Source: Phallusia fumigata
Taxonomy: Eukaryota > Chordata > Ascidiacea > Phlebobranchia > Ascidiidae
Direction of reading: 5' to 3'
Assembly (NCBI GenBank): GCA_008931825.1
Contig: QXVZ01026315.1
Location: forward strand, 49,424 to 113,423
Length of the DNA: 64,000 nt
Below are positions 25,601-37,100 of this stretch, piece after piece (the stretch's first letter is position 1; the number at the start of each line of letters is the position of its first letter). Below the pieces are notes generated by a model. That model was not told where the DNA came from. It did no database searches and saw only the letters and a program-made list of their open reading frames with translations. The position numbers were made by a program, and so were the translations under genes.

Positions 25601-26071
25601 ACAGCTACGTAATGATCTGATTATTTTTTTAACTCCAACTGGCAACGTAAAAACAATTAACAAAGACCACACAAAATTTATTTTTTTAAGCAAACGGCTA
25701 CTTGAATGTAATTATTCCCGAAATACCCGCGTCCAGTTTTGAATTGACATGCGGTCGTTTTCGTTTCCCCATTTGCGCGAGCACGAAACCGACCGCCGAT
25801 ACCGCAACTGCAGGTCTCAAAAGGGCCAGACCTATAAATGAATGCGGTTTCGATGTGTTATTGTGCGGTGTGCAAACCTCTTGGTAACAATGTGCGCCCC
25901 CACACAACTGACGGATGTGCGTCAAACCGTTGCAGCAACAGGAAGCGAGATGCTTCGCCGACCAACATGTCACGGGGCGGTGGTGCCGACAAAAAGAAGC
26001 GCAAGAAGAAGAACAAAAAGTTAGGCCTGAAGACCCAGGATAAAACATATTCGGCACTCGATGGGCGTTGA
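19642..26071 (+). CDS. NAT10: RNA cytidine acetyltransferase NAT10
   Basis: Nucleolar ATP-dependent enzyme making N4-acetylcytidine in 18S rRNA and, with THUMPD1, in tRNA. 23 exons: 19642-19841, 19954-20125, 20198-20320, 20432-20493, 20569-20740, 20831-20954, 21065-21219, 21341-21439, 21499-21635, 21730-21820, 21943-22118, 22334-22430, 22558-22674, 22899-23042, 23133-23288, 23452-23585, 23663-23799, 23928-24241, 24360-24437, 24566-24727, 24944-25020, 25473-25553, 25936-26071. They join in frame to about 1,047 residues (human 1,025). Seen: MVRKKVDNRIR start, Walker A RGRGKSATLG with Lys290, helicase LLVIDEAAAIPLP, acetyl-CoA loop HPDYQGMGYGSRAI (629 on), the CELYYVNRDTLFCYHKASE block, and a basic KKKRKKKNKK tail for nucleolar targeting. 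Every intron is GT-AG except the one after 22118, which is AT-AC. The last acceptor is doubled, six bases apart. Confidence 0.98.
22119..22333 (+). other. U12-type AT-AC intron in NAT10
   Basis: This 215-base intron begins ATATCCTTT, the exact minor-spliceosome AT-AC donor, and ends CAC. Splicing TT to G restores Leu504 and yields CELYYVNRDTLF, which is invariant in NAT10 proteins; no GT-AG alternative gives that sequence. TTTCTTGAC, one mismatch from the U12 branch consensus TTCCTTGAC, sits 22 bases before the acceptor. Confidence 0.9.
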
Positions 26072-26095
26072 CTGGGCGTGGCACAGTTACCTGCC

Positions 26096-26101
26096 AATAA
26101 A
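26096..26101 (+). terminator. NAT10 poly(A) signal
   Basis: AATAAA lies 25 bases after the NAT10 stop codon, implying a very short 3' UTR. Confidence 0.7.
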
Positions 26102-28856
26102 TTGATCGGAAACTGTGTTTGTGTCAATTGTTCATAAAAGCTCCAATGACCAGCTTATATGTGTTCGGCAATGCTATATCGACGGGAGATACAACACACA
26201 GCCTTTCAGCCCGCACCAACGGCATACGACCATCTGTTTATTATCATTTGCTCAATATCGCCTCTTTCAAAACGCGCCAGTGGGTAATGAAAAGTGTATT
26301 TGCGGATGTCCTTGACGAAAATAGATCCTCGATCTGTGAATTGCGGCTGTTATTGAATTTGCCTGATTTGAACATATTTGGCTTGCAGTAAATCATACAG
26401 TTTGAACCGTTAGAACAGTTTTACGTACCTGATGTTTGTTTCTATCATTGTATTTAGTTAGCCATAACCTAAACTTGTAATTACTTTACGAAGATTAGAA
26501 CTTGTTGCAGCAATGCCTACCTAAATATGTGTAACCAATTGATTGTTAGGGAATAGCGTTTTTTTCGTTTCAAAACGCCCAAAAATCGAACGTCGGATCA
26601 AATTTACCTAAGAATTAAATACATTCCTATTCGCGGAGACAAATTTCCAAGAAGGTGGATGCCTTTATTATTGATGATCTTGAACTGCGGCTACACTGTT
26701 TCTGGATGTGTATCTTATTTTTACGGAAACGTGTTACCGTGGCCGGAACATGAACAAACATCGGCACGTTTGTATCGCGTGGGTTACGTGACACAATGTA
26801 AAATCGACATCTGTCATTTAGGATCGTTAATTCCGTGCCACTTGACAGTTTGTTTGGGCCGATGATAATTGACAGGTTAGCGTAATGACTGCGCGCTCAA
26901 GCGACCGTGTTTCTGTTTGGTTGACCTTTGCTGCCATTTAATTGAGGAACGAGTTTGAAATGCTATGTCGATATTTTTAACTGAACACCGCTATGTCGAA
27001 GGTGAATGCTATCAAATGTTGTAGGAAATACCTAGAATGATCTTTTTGATTGTGACAACTCTGACAACTTTTCCTTTCAAAAAAACTGGCGTAAGGTCAA
27101 CAGCCCTCTTTATAATATGTGCCAATGGCAAACATTTTGGGAAATAATGCATAACGATGTAATTGCAGAAAAAAGTGGTTGAACAAAGGAAATCCTAGGG
27201 GAAGACTAAATGCCACGTTGTTGTTTACCTTGGTTTTTTCTAAATTCCACGTACAATAAAACGGATAAACCAAAAACAACCGAAAAAGCGATTTTCTAAC
27301 AAGAAACTTAACGAAAATATATCTCTGCCTCAAACCCAGTGACGTTATTCTGTGACGTAAAGGAAATACCTTTCAACAACCCAACGCGGTTTGCGACAAT
27401 TGTCCGGTCCCCAAGAATTTTATCTCGAAAAACAAAAACAAATACGCGCTATTTTTTCATTGACGTGGGTAAAGTGTCGTCATTCTTGGTCCAACAATCC
27501 GGCATACTGCTGAGACAATGGGAGTTGTGCAACGATGTGATAGGCAATGCAACTATTGACGCAAAAATGAAATCGGTGATGCATCTGTGTCATATGGTTT
27601 GCACATGATTTTGCAAATGTACAATCACTTTGCACACTGACAATAGCAAAAACTGGTGATTTATTTTGGTTCCTAGTGCGTTGAACAGCGTCTCACTAAA
27701 GTAACGTTGTTGTGGCATAATTTTACAGTCTGTCGCTTGTTTCTTTGCCTTGGAGAGGATTTTAGTTTGGTCACCTTCACCGGGGTAAAGACATTCCACT
27801 TATTTAGGCGTAAGTAACATTAAAGAAAAATCATTGAAACTCTACCAGTCCAAGGCGGTAGGATTCAGTTTTTTATTTCGTCGATGTTCGGAATCAACAA
27901 CTTTTCGTGCAAACACGAACAAGATAACAGCTGACTGTGTTTTGAAATCTACATGTGAGTAAACAACCTTTAATGAGAAATAAATGACGTACAAATAAGG
28001 ACTTCCAGGGGCTGCCTGCAGATAGTGTGGTATGTTTTGTGTTGTAACCAATACTCGACTACGCTACAAATGTGGCCTAGCGCTTCTGAAAACAATGATG
28101 CAAGCGAGGTCCCGTGACTTCCGCTAAGCTAAACCCTGGTAAGCGAAAAGCGCTGTCACTGGAGGCGCAGTTGGAAACTGACAGGTGTCGTAATACGCTT
28201 TTAGCGCAAAACTGAGTGGTGCGCGGTCAATGGTATGAGCTCGTATTGGATAATTTTGTTTTGAGATACCCCAAGCGCAAGGTGAAAGATGAGGAAGCAA
28301 ACATAGAGACGAGACACGACGAGCTTTGCTGTTTGCCAAGCAGTTCTCGAAATGTCGTTTTCGCTGTGGGAACGCTGGCGAGAGGAACGAGTTTTCAGTT
28401 TTTGCGGTGTTCCTCAAAAAGCACTGGCACTGTTGTCGGAAAGGCCCATTGGTTGAAACGGGCAAGCGTGTCAATCAATCTTAACAGTGAAGAGAAATGT
28501 TTACGTCCAGCACAGCCCAGCGCAGTGCAGGATGTTACGCATGTGTTTTCAGTACCAGCGCAGCTGACGTTAGTAAACATTTCATCGGTAGCACGTACGC
28601 GAAGCAGGTTGTTATTTTTGCAAGAGCCGACATAAAAATGTACACGTTATCAAATTCAAGTCAAACTACATGACACAGAGTCAGAGATTACAAGTTTATT
28701 GACCTTGGCGATGTACATTAAGGTTAGGTCCAATGTTTTTGTAGCAGTACCAGTTGATTTGTGAGGTTTTAGTAAAAATCAGAAAATAAGCTCAGCAGTA
28801 ATAGGGTTTCTTGCAATTGAAGCTTTCGTTACTGACTTTTATATACAATTTTGCAG
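26102..28856. other. Intergenic between NAT10 and the GPCR gene
   Basis: About 2.75 kb. Several open frames of 60-140 codons occur (for example at 28216-28635) but have no recognisable domain, no compatible splice chain and atypical composition. Nothing else seen. Confidence 0.5.
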
Positions 28857-28866
28857 GATGGGTTGA
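28855..28866 (+). promoter_or_regulatory. Splice acceptor plus minimal upstream ORF before the GPCR
   Basis: TTTTGCAG ends at 28856 and is followed directly by G-ATG-GGT-TGA (28858-28866), a two-codon upstream ORF 61 bases before the receptor's start codon. The acceptor may take a spliced leader or a 5' UTR exon. Confidence 0.45.
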
Positions 28867-28927
28867 GTTACTTAAAATATTCAGTGAAAGGTATTGTTAC
28901 ACAAAACGTCTCCAAAGCTGCTGTAAA

Positions 28928-30765
28928 ATGAATTCGCCTGCAACTACTGTTGTCAGCAGTAACTTAACACATGAAATTGTGGTTACAATGATTGCGTCTA
29001 CAATTGATCCACTGACGCCATGTCCGAGGGAAGTGTTCGAATTGATTCTGGGACTGATATTTGGTGCTTTGATCGTGATGTCAAACCTCGCTTCTATAAG
29101 GGTCACACTGAAGCAAAAAGTCTCCAATCATCCCCAGAGCAAGTACTTTATCGTTAATCTGGCCGTCAGCAACCTCTTTTGTGGCATTGCCTTATTGGGA
29201 ACCAACACTTTCGAACTAGTCGCTACTTTGCGAATGCCCAGTCTAACACCAAAGATTGGTTACGAGATTTGCCGCTATTGGGCACCTGTGTACATTCTAT
29301 TTGTCATGGTGCCCTATGTAGCGCTCGCTGGTTTGGGGGTGGACATCGCAGTTTACTGCCACCGGCCAATGGATTACCACAGACGAATGTCGAGACCCAT
29401 GCTGTGGATGAGCATTGCATTATGTTGGCTGTATCCCATTGTTGTCATATTGGTAGCGATGATGTCTGAAGAAAAAATTCTTTGCGACATGAGACGTTGG
29501 GAGGTACGTGATATCGTGTTGTATTGCTTGCGTCGATGACCCTTTAGTTACACCGTTGACAGCCACTGTTCTGCATGAGCTGTAAGGTGCCAAAACGTTG
29601 AAAATAAAAAAAATTTCCATTAGTTTTTTACCTAGCGTTTGGTTCTATGCAGCGTGGTTTAGTAACATGCAAACCTAATGGATAAATATTTGTCGTGTAA
29701 AAATACCATTTAATTCCAAAAAGTTTCGGATCTGCAGCAATAATTGTATCTCTTATAACTTTTAGCTGAACATATACATCATAATATTTCCGATTATGCT
29801 GATGCTGCTCCCTGCCGTCGTGGTCATCGTTATATTTTCCCACATTCTTCATCATCACTGGTCCGAATCACGTCACTTGGCTCGTCGCATGAGTCTTGCG
29901 CAGATTGGAATGGCCGGTGACACGAGAGGTCGAATGGTTCGACGTTTTCTCATGAAGTTTTCCCATCTGATTGTCTTCTCCATCCTGTGCGGTTTGCTCT
30001 TCACCTTTCTCACCGTCATCGAAGTGGTGCTCGAAGTCAATACACACCAAAGGTCAGTGAAAAATATGCTTGGCATATAATGTCCGGCACGTTTGCGAGA
30101 GACCTTTGACATATTAGTGCTGACACCACATGTTTTTTTAAATACAATTATACCGTACGGCAGTCACGCTGTCTCGACCGCCTTTGTAAAATTGTAGCTG
30201 CGGATTTATGCAGTTGGCACTTTTAAGGCCGAGGTGGACGACCTATATGAATTCTCTTTTTTTCGACCAATGTGCCACAAAAGCAACTACAGACAATACA
30301 AAACTTTAACAGAAAGCTTTAGCATAAGAAACTATAAATAAGTTTGTGCAGAAATGGTCCATACTCTTATAGGTTTTTAGCGTGTGGGCACACTTTTGTT
30401 TTGGCACTTTTGGACACTCATTTCCGAAAATAGAATATTTTTTAAAGATTATATTAATCCTAATTCAAATGTAGTTTAACGTGACGTATTATTCATTTTC
30501 CAGGATTTGTGTTTTATACCGACTCGATCGTCTCTTCATCTCACTCAACTCCCTCCTAGCGCCTTGGATCCACTCACTGGCGACACACCAAAATCGACGA
30601 AAGTTTAAAAGAAAGTTACAAGCGTGGTGGCACAACCATTCAACCAAGAACGAGTTTACTCTGCGACTTACACCACGAAAAGGTAGAAAAATTTCGGCAC
30701 CAGACAGCGCAGCGAGTGTTCCAATGGAACCGTCGTCGCCACCCCTTATGTCGGACAGATTTTGA
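28928..30765 (+). CDS. Orphan class A-like seven-transmembrane receptor
   Basis: Plasma-membrane receptor of the rhodopsin-like fold, ligand unknown. Exons 28928-29503, 29766-30052 and 30504-30765 join in frame to 374 residues. Hydrophobic segments lie at about 36-59, 74-95, 116-141, 158-180, 194-220, 252-284 and 289-312. Class A hallmarks kept: Asn53 in TM1, NLAVSN in TM2, Cys115 before TM3, Cys186 in loop 2, and a basic helix-8-like segment NRRKFKRKL after TM7. Missing or altered: TM2 Asp is Asn82, DRY is D139-I-A, and NPxxY is APWIH (307-311). An N-glycosylation site is at N12. The start at 28928 follows an acceptor (28856) and a two-codon upstream ORF. Sequence character is nearest to the adenosine/melanocortin/lipid-receptor group, but I would not name a family. 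Confidence 0.88.
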
Positions 30766-31197
30766 CATTCAATTACTGCGGATATTTGTATTGGAAGCCG
30801 TGCTAGGTGCTAAATGTAAGGTGTCTTTTTAATGCAATAGTGCTGGGAAATTTTGACGACGTGTTTATGACTGGAGCATTTGCTTTCCTTAAAAATGCGT
30901 TGAATATAATGATAAAAAGTTACACAATATTTGTTTTGGCGTCGTTCGCATGTTCGACGTTTAAAACATACAGAAGCAAACTTTGTCAGATAACAGTTGA
31001 TCACATCAAACACTCTTTTTAGTCTGTTTACAGAGGTTTAAATAGATCTTGGTTTGGTATTCAAGCTGGTTTAAAAGTATTTCATTTTCTTCAAAAACAA
31101 TTTCTTCCGATAGTGTAGTTGCACTGCGAGACGTTTTTATCATAGTATTAATACTGCACTACAACCATCCAACACAACAACCTAACCGGGCGGCCGG

Positions 31198-31203
31198 AAT
31201 AAA
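31198..31203 (+). terminator. Possible GPCR poly(A) signal
   Basis: AATAAA occurs about 430 bases after the receptor's stop codon, with no closer canonical hexamer noticed. Position alone supports it. Confidence 0.35.
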
Positions 31204-32906
31204 CATTTGCATTCTTTGTCAGTAAACAAAACACAAAATACCCAAAATGCAAAGTGGCCATTAAGTTTACTCATTCAAACCTTGTCATAACATTGCCAAC
31301 TAGCATGCTATTTTTAACTACGAGTGCATTTGCGTGGCACCAGACGATGGTTCTGTACTTTTTGTATGAAAGCCCAACTGCTGATTTTTGTGCTGTTGTT
31401 ACGTTTGATGATGCGGGGAGTGCATGTTTTCAAAGTTTTTCATTTACTCGACGTGTGCTTAAAATCTTTGAGGAGCTAGTGTTTGCTGTTCTTTGTTCCA
31501 GTGTTGCGTTTGTGAAAGTTTTCTCCAAACTGTGCCATTTTTTTGCGATAATACGTCGAAATTTTGTCAAGATAAACACGTTATGAAACATTTTACATGT
31601 TATGAGAAAGTTTTAGAAGTGCCATGAACATTATCACTGCAGGTTGATGGGATATTTCTGTCAAGAATTCACTGACCGGCTTTTCTCGTTGCGTGCGTAA
31701 TGCTGGAAAATCAAGTAGCTTCTCATAGGTAGTCTACTGCGTCATCCCATTGTTTCTACTTAAACGCAATCAATATTTCGTCGCGTGATCGTGCAATGAG
31801 GCTGCAATCATTAGGTAACTAAGGGTCATTAGGTAACTGGATGGACGTCATTCCATTTACCTCCGTTTTGTTTGTAATTTATGAAATGGTGTCACCAAAT
31901 AAAAAAAACAGTTGCAGGAATTAGGTTGCAATCGATAGCGTAAAATTTCGGTTAAATAATCTGTTAAGCACAAACAGTATTTGTGGCATGATGTGTGGGT
32001 TGGTTTTGTAACCTAGGGTCATTGCTGAAGTTTGATAACCTATGTTGAGATCGCCAGTCATCGCGAGTAATTATTCATTATAAGCGGACTTCCTTTACCC
32101 GCACAGCCCTTCATTGGTTTTCTAATGTAAAACAACGACCAAACGTGCATAAGCAGAATAAAACCAACAACAGTAAACAAACAACTAAATGATGTATGAA
32201 TAAAACATATTTATCATTATGAAATAGTTTTACCTTTTATTCACTGGAAACTGGATCAAACAATATAAACTTAAATAGATTTGGAAGCAAACGCTACAGA
32301 ACAAATGCTTTAGACACTGTAGAGTCTGTGGCATCAATCTCTAAGTGGAATAATGCGTTTGACTAAGGGGCGATGAAAACACAAAAACATATGGCTTCAT
32401 GTTACACGAATCACGTGTTAAACTTCGAAAGCGTTGCGGAAGAACAGTCCGTGCATCCGTCCCATTTTCATCAGTGTGCTGGGTTGGGGAGTTTGGATCG
32501 TGGGGGCATACGTCGCTGGTCCAGGAACTTTCTGTAAAATATGAGGTCAGAACCCGGTCAGCTATAGAATCAGTAAGTATCGCATAAACAACACTGCTTT
32601 ATTGATGCGAAGGTCGAGCAACGTTTTGCCTCGCATTTGTTGCGCGGTGACGTGCGTCAGTTTTCGTAAACGTGACAACGAATTTTCTGCCGCTGACGCA
32701 ATTAAACTAAATATAGATTACAGAAGAGCGCATTTAATGTGCAAGCCGAAAATAGTTTGCGATTTATGTTAAAATAGTAATAATTTTGTACTTCAAATAT
32801 ACCAAAATATTCTCCGATTCCAATGCGTAAGGTGGGAGTTGAAGTCATACCGCTATTTTTTGAAAACTTTACTTTGTAAAATCATACTGGTACTAAATTT
32901 AAAAAG
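31204..32906. other. Intergenic between the GPCR and STPG4
   Basis: No exon recognised. A minus-strand AATAAA at 32598-32603 could be the STPG4 poly(A) signal, about 300 bases past its stop. A short tandem ATTAGGTAACT motif occurs twice near 31810-31840. Confidence 0.4.
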
Positions 32907-32951
32907 TTATGTGGGAAAAGCATATAAACCGAGGTTATGTGGGAAAAGCAT
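32907..32951. repeat. 17-base direct repeat at the STPG4 stop codon
   Basis: TTATGTGGGAAAAGCAT occurs at 32907-32923 and again at 32935-32951, a 28-base spacing. On the minus strand the two copies are read in different frames, and the second supplies the TAA that ends the STPG4 frame. Confidence 0.8.
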
Positions 32952-34161
32952 GGTTGTTTCACCAACCGTCTGTGATGTGTGGAACCGAGGAGAGCTCGAT
33001 TTAAAACTTGAAGATATTACAGGTGATCTGTCCAAATCTCGTGGCTCGTAGCTGCCCGGTGGTGGCCCTTCTTTCTGCTCAGAAAACAAACTAACCGTTC
33101 AATTTGTCACTCATGAACATTTTTTGTGTTGGAACGATGTTGCTATAATAAACACAAATATATATTTAGCTCCACCTAGCGGACGTACCGGATTGAAGTA
33201 CTTGGTGGGAAATCGAGGTGACTGGGATTTAAAAGCACCATGCCTGCAAAACAAAGTTGTAGTGCATATACTTGCTGTACTGTATTAAACAAATTTTCCC
33301 GTCGAACAAATTTGTACAACGTTTATTTTCTGGTTACACCAATAACGGTGTTGTACCGCGTCTGGTTCAATTACATTTTAGCAAACGAAAACAGCATTGA
33401 TAAATCCGTTTAATTTTTCTACTAATTTTTTGCCGATTCTGAAACGTATTGTCTGTTAAAGAACTTACGAGATAGGAGTCTTTGCCACAGGCTTGCGCTC
33501 AGTTTTGTATTGACACGGTGACACATTGCAATCCCTGTCCTTTATTCCAGGTAATGCCCTTTTCCGTCCGTCGCCCTTAAATTGATAGGTGTACGGCATC
33601 TTCTCAAGGGTATCGAGAAAGTCCTCGTGCTCGTAAGCTCCGGGAAGAAGAACATCCCCGTTACTCGCTGTTCTCAAGTTCTTTTTACGTCCCTGTCCTT
33701 TAAAGTTGTAGGTGGGTTTGATGCGGTTTAATTCCTTTTCCTGTAGAAAGTCTTTGATGTCGTAAGTTCCGGGAACTGGAGTTTCCTGTGGAAGGTTAAC
33801 AATCCACCTGTAAACCAGCCAGCCTGCGCCCGAGTGACAGAAGTGAAAGTAAAGTAACAACTTATGACAAAAGCATGCAGCCTAACCTATTTCGACGAAA
33901 ACCCTGCTTTACCAATCTTACCTTTAGTGTTACTCTCCACCACTCTCTGTCTGTCAGCTGCGGTGTGAAAATCTCCTTAGGAGTGTTTCTGCCCTACAAA
34001 GTCCACAAAAAGTTTACTTTTACTTAAAGATATAAAACTGAACTTTTGTGACACTCAGCTGCGGGATTGCAATATACCTTAGTGTAAGTCGAGTAAACCT
34101 TGATGGGCGGAAAACTGGACTCGTTAACGCTATTAAGCCTTCCTGAAACAATGGACGCCAT
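32907..34161 (-). CDS. STPG4: Sperm-tail PG-rich repeat protein STPG4
   Basis: Small protein of the SHIPPO/sperm-tail PG-rich repeat group; vertebrate STPG4 is germline-enriched. Four minus-strand exons: 34161-34078, 33993-33922, 33785-33469, 33090-32907, giving about 218 residues (human near 248). Recognised are REWWRVTLKETPVPGTYDIK, the run PTYNFKGQGRKK, a second PG repeat LPGAYEHEDFLDTL, a Y.FK-DGRKR block, and PPPGSYEP in the last exon followed by SSSFKSSSPRF, all in the same order as in vertebrate STPG4. The exon 4 acceptor has a poor pyrimidine tract but is the only one giving the right frame. Vertebrates carry one more PGPGAY repeat at the C-terminus, which I do not find; the frame instead runs through a 17-base direct repeat into a stop, so a further exon is possible. 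Confidence 0.83.
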
Positions 34162-37100
34162 AGTCTTCCGAAAACTCCAGCACACCAAGTAATGCACACA
34201 AATCCGACTGACTCACATTTACAACCCCACAGTTTTACGGCTTCTCAAACAATTCCCATTCCATTGTGTTATAGCCGAGGCCTGTAGGTCGCAGCGACTG
34301 TGGCGACATGCTCGAGCCAATACACAATCGACAACTCCCGAGTGGCACATGACAATATTGTAATGACCCTGCGCGTGTTTACACAGAAATAAAGTTTTAT
34401 TCATCGCCGCCCTTTCATATACGCCCGGCTGTGTCTGTGGCCCACATTGATTTGTGTTACCAGTACAGAACATCCCATTTTGAATGGTTTCGACACGGCT
34501 TTAAAGGTCTTTTTTGTCTCAGGATAATAAATTCACAGCTTGTCCAAAAACGAATTGCTGCATTTACGCTGAAGTGTCACGTGACCGCAGACTATAATGT
34601 CAAGTTTCGAATCAATGTAAAATATTGTTCCTTTGTAGCTACTAAAAAACAGGTGACTATAAATTAAATTACCTGGTAATTATTCACTTGATCATCAAGT
34701 TTGCGTGTTTTATCAATAACACACACTAAAGCGCCACATGAACACATTACGCTGATAGCGTGCGTAATCTTGACTTACACATGTGTTCTTTACATAAATT
34801 TTGTGTTGTGCAACTGACCCTTCGTGGAATGGTGCGAAGATCTCGAAGAGAAATTGAGCTTCTGACGCCGGATAAAAAATAACCACGTGACGCCCGTCTT
34901 GCCGCTAGAGGCGTCGTCCTGGAAACTGACAGATCCGGCACAAATTTCATTTGTGACGACGGCTTGGCCATTATTGAGCTGAAAAGATATGTTACCTCTA
35001 CAACACGACCTGGTTTGTGACAGGAAAGTTGTTTTTTATGTCGTAAGTTGTGCAATAAACGATGGCGCATATATACATTAGAAAAATGTACAGAAAAGCT
35101 GTAACTGTCTCTTATGCTTTTTTTACCAATTGATTGAGGTTTAAAACATTTTTACGTGAATTTTACCGCTGCTCGTTGCTCAATTACGATGTTTACACTA
35201 CAAATCCCTCGCCTGTATCGATTTCCTGCCCTTTGTAACCTGCCATCCCCGGCCACCCACATTTCATGTTTGTTTCACCTGTTTACTAAACTGCGCTATT
35301 GTCTTACTGCAACAACCACTCGAATAAGCTCCCAAGTTTACCCACAAACATCGCCAACATTGAGCTGAACGAATGTCCTCCAGGTATCCATGTCCTCCGT
35401 GTTGCGAGTTGGTTGCCAAACCAGTCGCTATACTTCGGTGGAATTTGACACCGGGTTGGTTTATGTGTCGTGTAATGTTACTAGGCGGGCTCGAAATTCT
35501 TGTAATCTTGTTTAGAAAGGTATGTTAAAATGCCACAGCCAATTGGCTGCCCAATCCACCAGAATTTATACCAGGTGGAACTGCTCAATATGTAACGCCT
35601 GGTTTTCTACATACAAACCAAATTGGCTATTTGCAACTTCTAAGATCTGTCAGAAACCGCAAATGTACATTGTGTTGTGTGAGAGAGCAAAACCGCGCAT
35701 ACTATGTGGCACATAAGGCAGCAGCTTGCGGAAGCTGTTGTGTGGTGTCATTTTACCAGCGAACTTCGGAGCTAACCACCAGAGACAATTATCGTGGTTG
35801 GTTTGCGGTTTTGCCCCACTTAGGGCAATGCAGTTTGTGCAGAACAACCAACGTACGGCAATTTTACATGAAATGCGAAACGAGCGCCTTGCTGATCAAG
35901 TTACCAGCCACCACGCTAGCAATTAGAAAACGAAATCAGTTTACACCACAAGTGCCCGATTGTGCGCAAACAAAGACCCGCGATTTAAAAGGCGCGGTAA
36001 GTATTGTTGCTGTTGATGACTTCTTTGTGTTTAATCTAATTTATCAAGTAGACGTTGGTTGCGTTGGGCACGTGGAGGCACGAAAAAAACCTGGATAGTA
36101 CTTCACATTGTTTGTTTTAAACTGCTTGGGGTGTGGAAAGCAATTTCACTGAAATTGTTTTTTTAACTATGAAGGATTCAAAGATACGTCACACGGTAGC
36201 TATCTTTTCCCAACATTCATATGTGGCTACAACCTGTAACAAATGTTTTACCATATGTTTGGTTCTCAAATGACATAAATATCCACAAGGTGTCGCTGTG
36301 GTTTTGTTGTGTGACGTTTAGATGTCTTTTTGACACCAACTGATAAAAAATAGCTGAACTATGTCCCAAACTCAATCATGACAAAAACCCTTTGAAAAAA
36401 ACAAACACTTAAAAAATATGCCAGAGTTAATCGAAAAAGTCAGCGATGGTGCCGCATTTGTTGACTTGACACAACAAACATGGAAGACTTGCCTTTTCTC
36501 TACCGAGTAACGGTGGTTTTTGCTTTCTCTTAACATTTCGACCTCCAAACATTGCCGAATATCAGCTTTTTTCTAGGATATGGTAAATGGTTTTCGCATC
36601 TCACGAACCCTATCGATTTTCGCCGACGCGGTCAACAACTAATGCCTACAAAAGGAAGGGAAGGAAAACAAAATTCCGCAAATTCCTTTTTCCGGGGCCA
36701 ATTCTGTTCTCCAAATGCGGAGTTTGCTGCACTGGTTTGACCGATCCAGACCAAACTAATTCTCCTTTTGTGGAATCTCGAGAGGGCAAGGAACCTCGGT
36801 CATTGTTGTACGAAGTGTTGCGCCTTGTCCCACTTGAACACGATGCTTGCTTTGTCAACTTGCACGCGCCGTTTCAATGCAGGTCGCGTAGAACCGAATG
36901 CGATTAATTCAACAACAAAACGCCCCCTCGAGTGGGTTTTCTGATCCTGTTCTCGTGCGAACACGTGTTTACAACGTTAGCGCTAAATGCTACATTTTAA
37001 CACACGCGACAAGCAAGTGTCTACTGCGGCGAAAAACATCTTAAATTTTAAACGATCAGGCTACCGGGGATAAGGTTAGTTTGGCCAGTTTTGGGACATA

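Noticed and set aside
28216-28635. 139-codon open frame upstream of the GPCR
   Set aside because: No domain, no consistent splice sites, and its opposite strand is also open; probably chance.
35631-36098. 155-codon open frame in the gene-poor interval
   Set aside because: Composition and lack of any motif or partner exon suggest chance.
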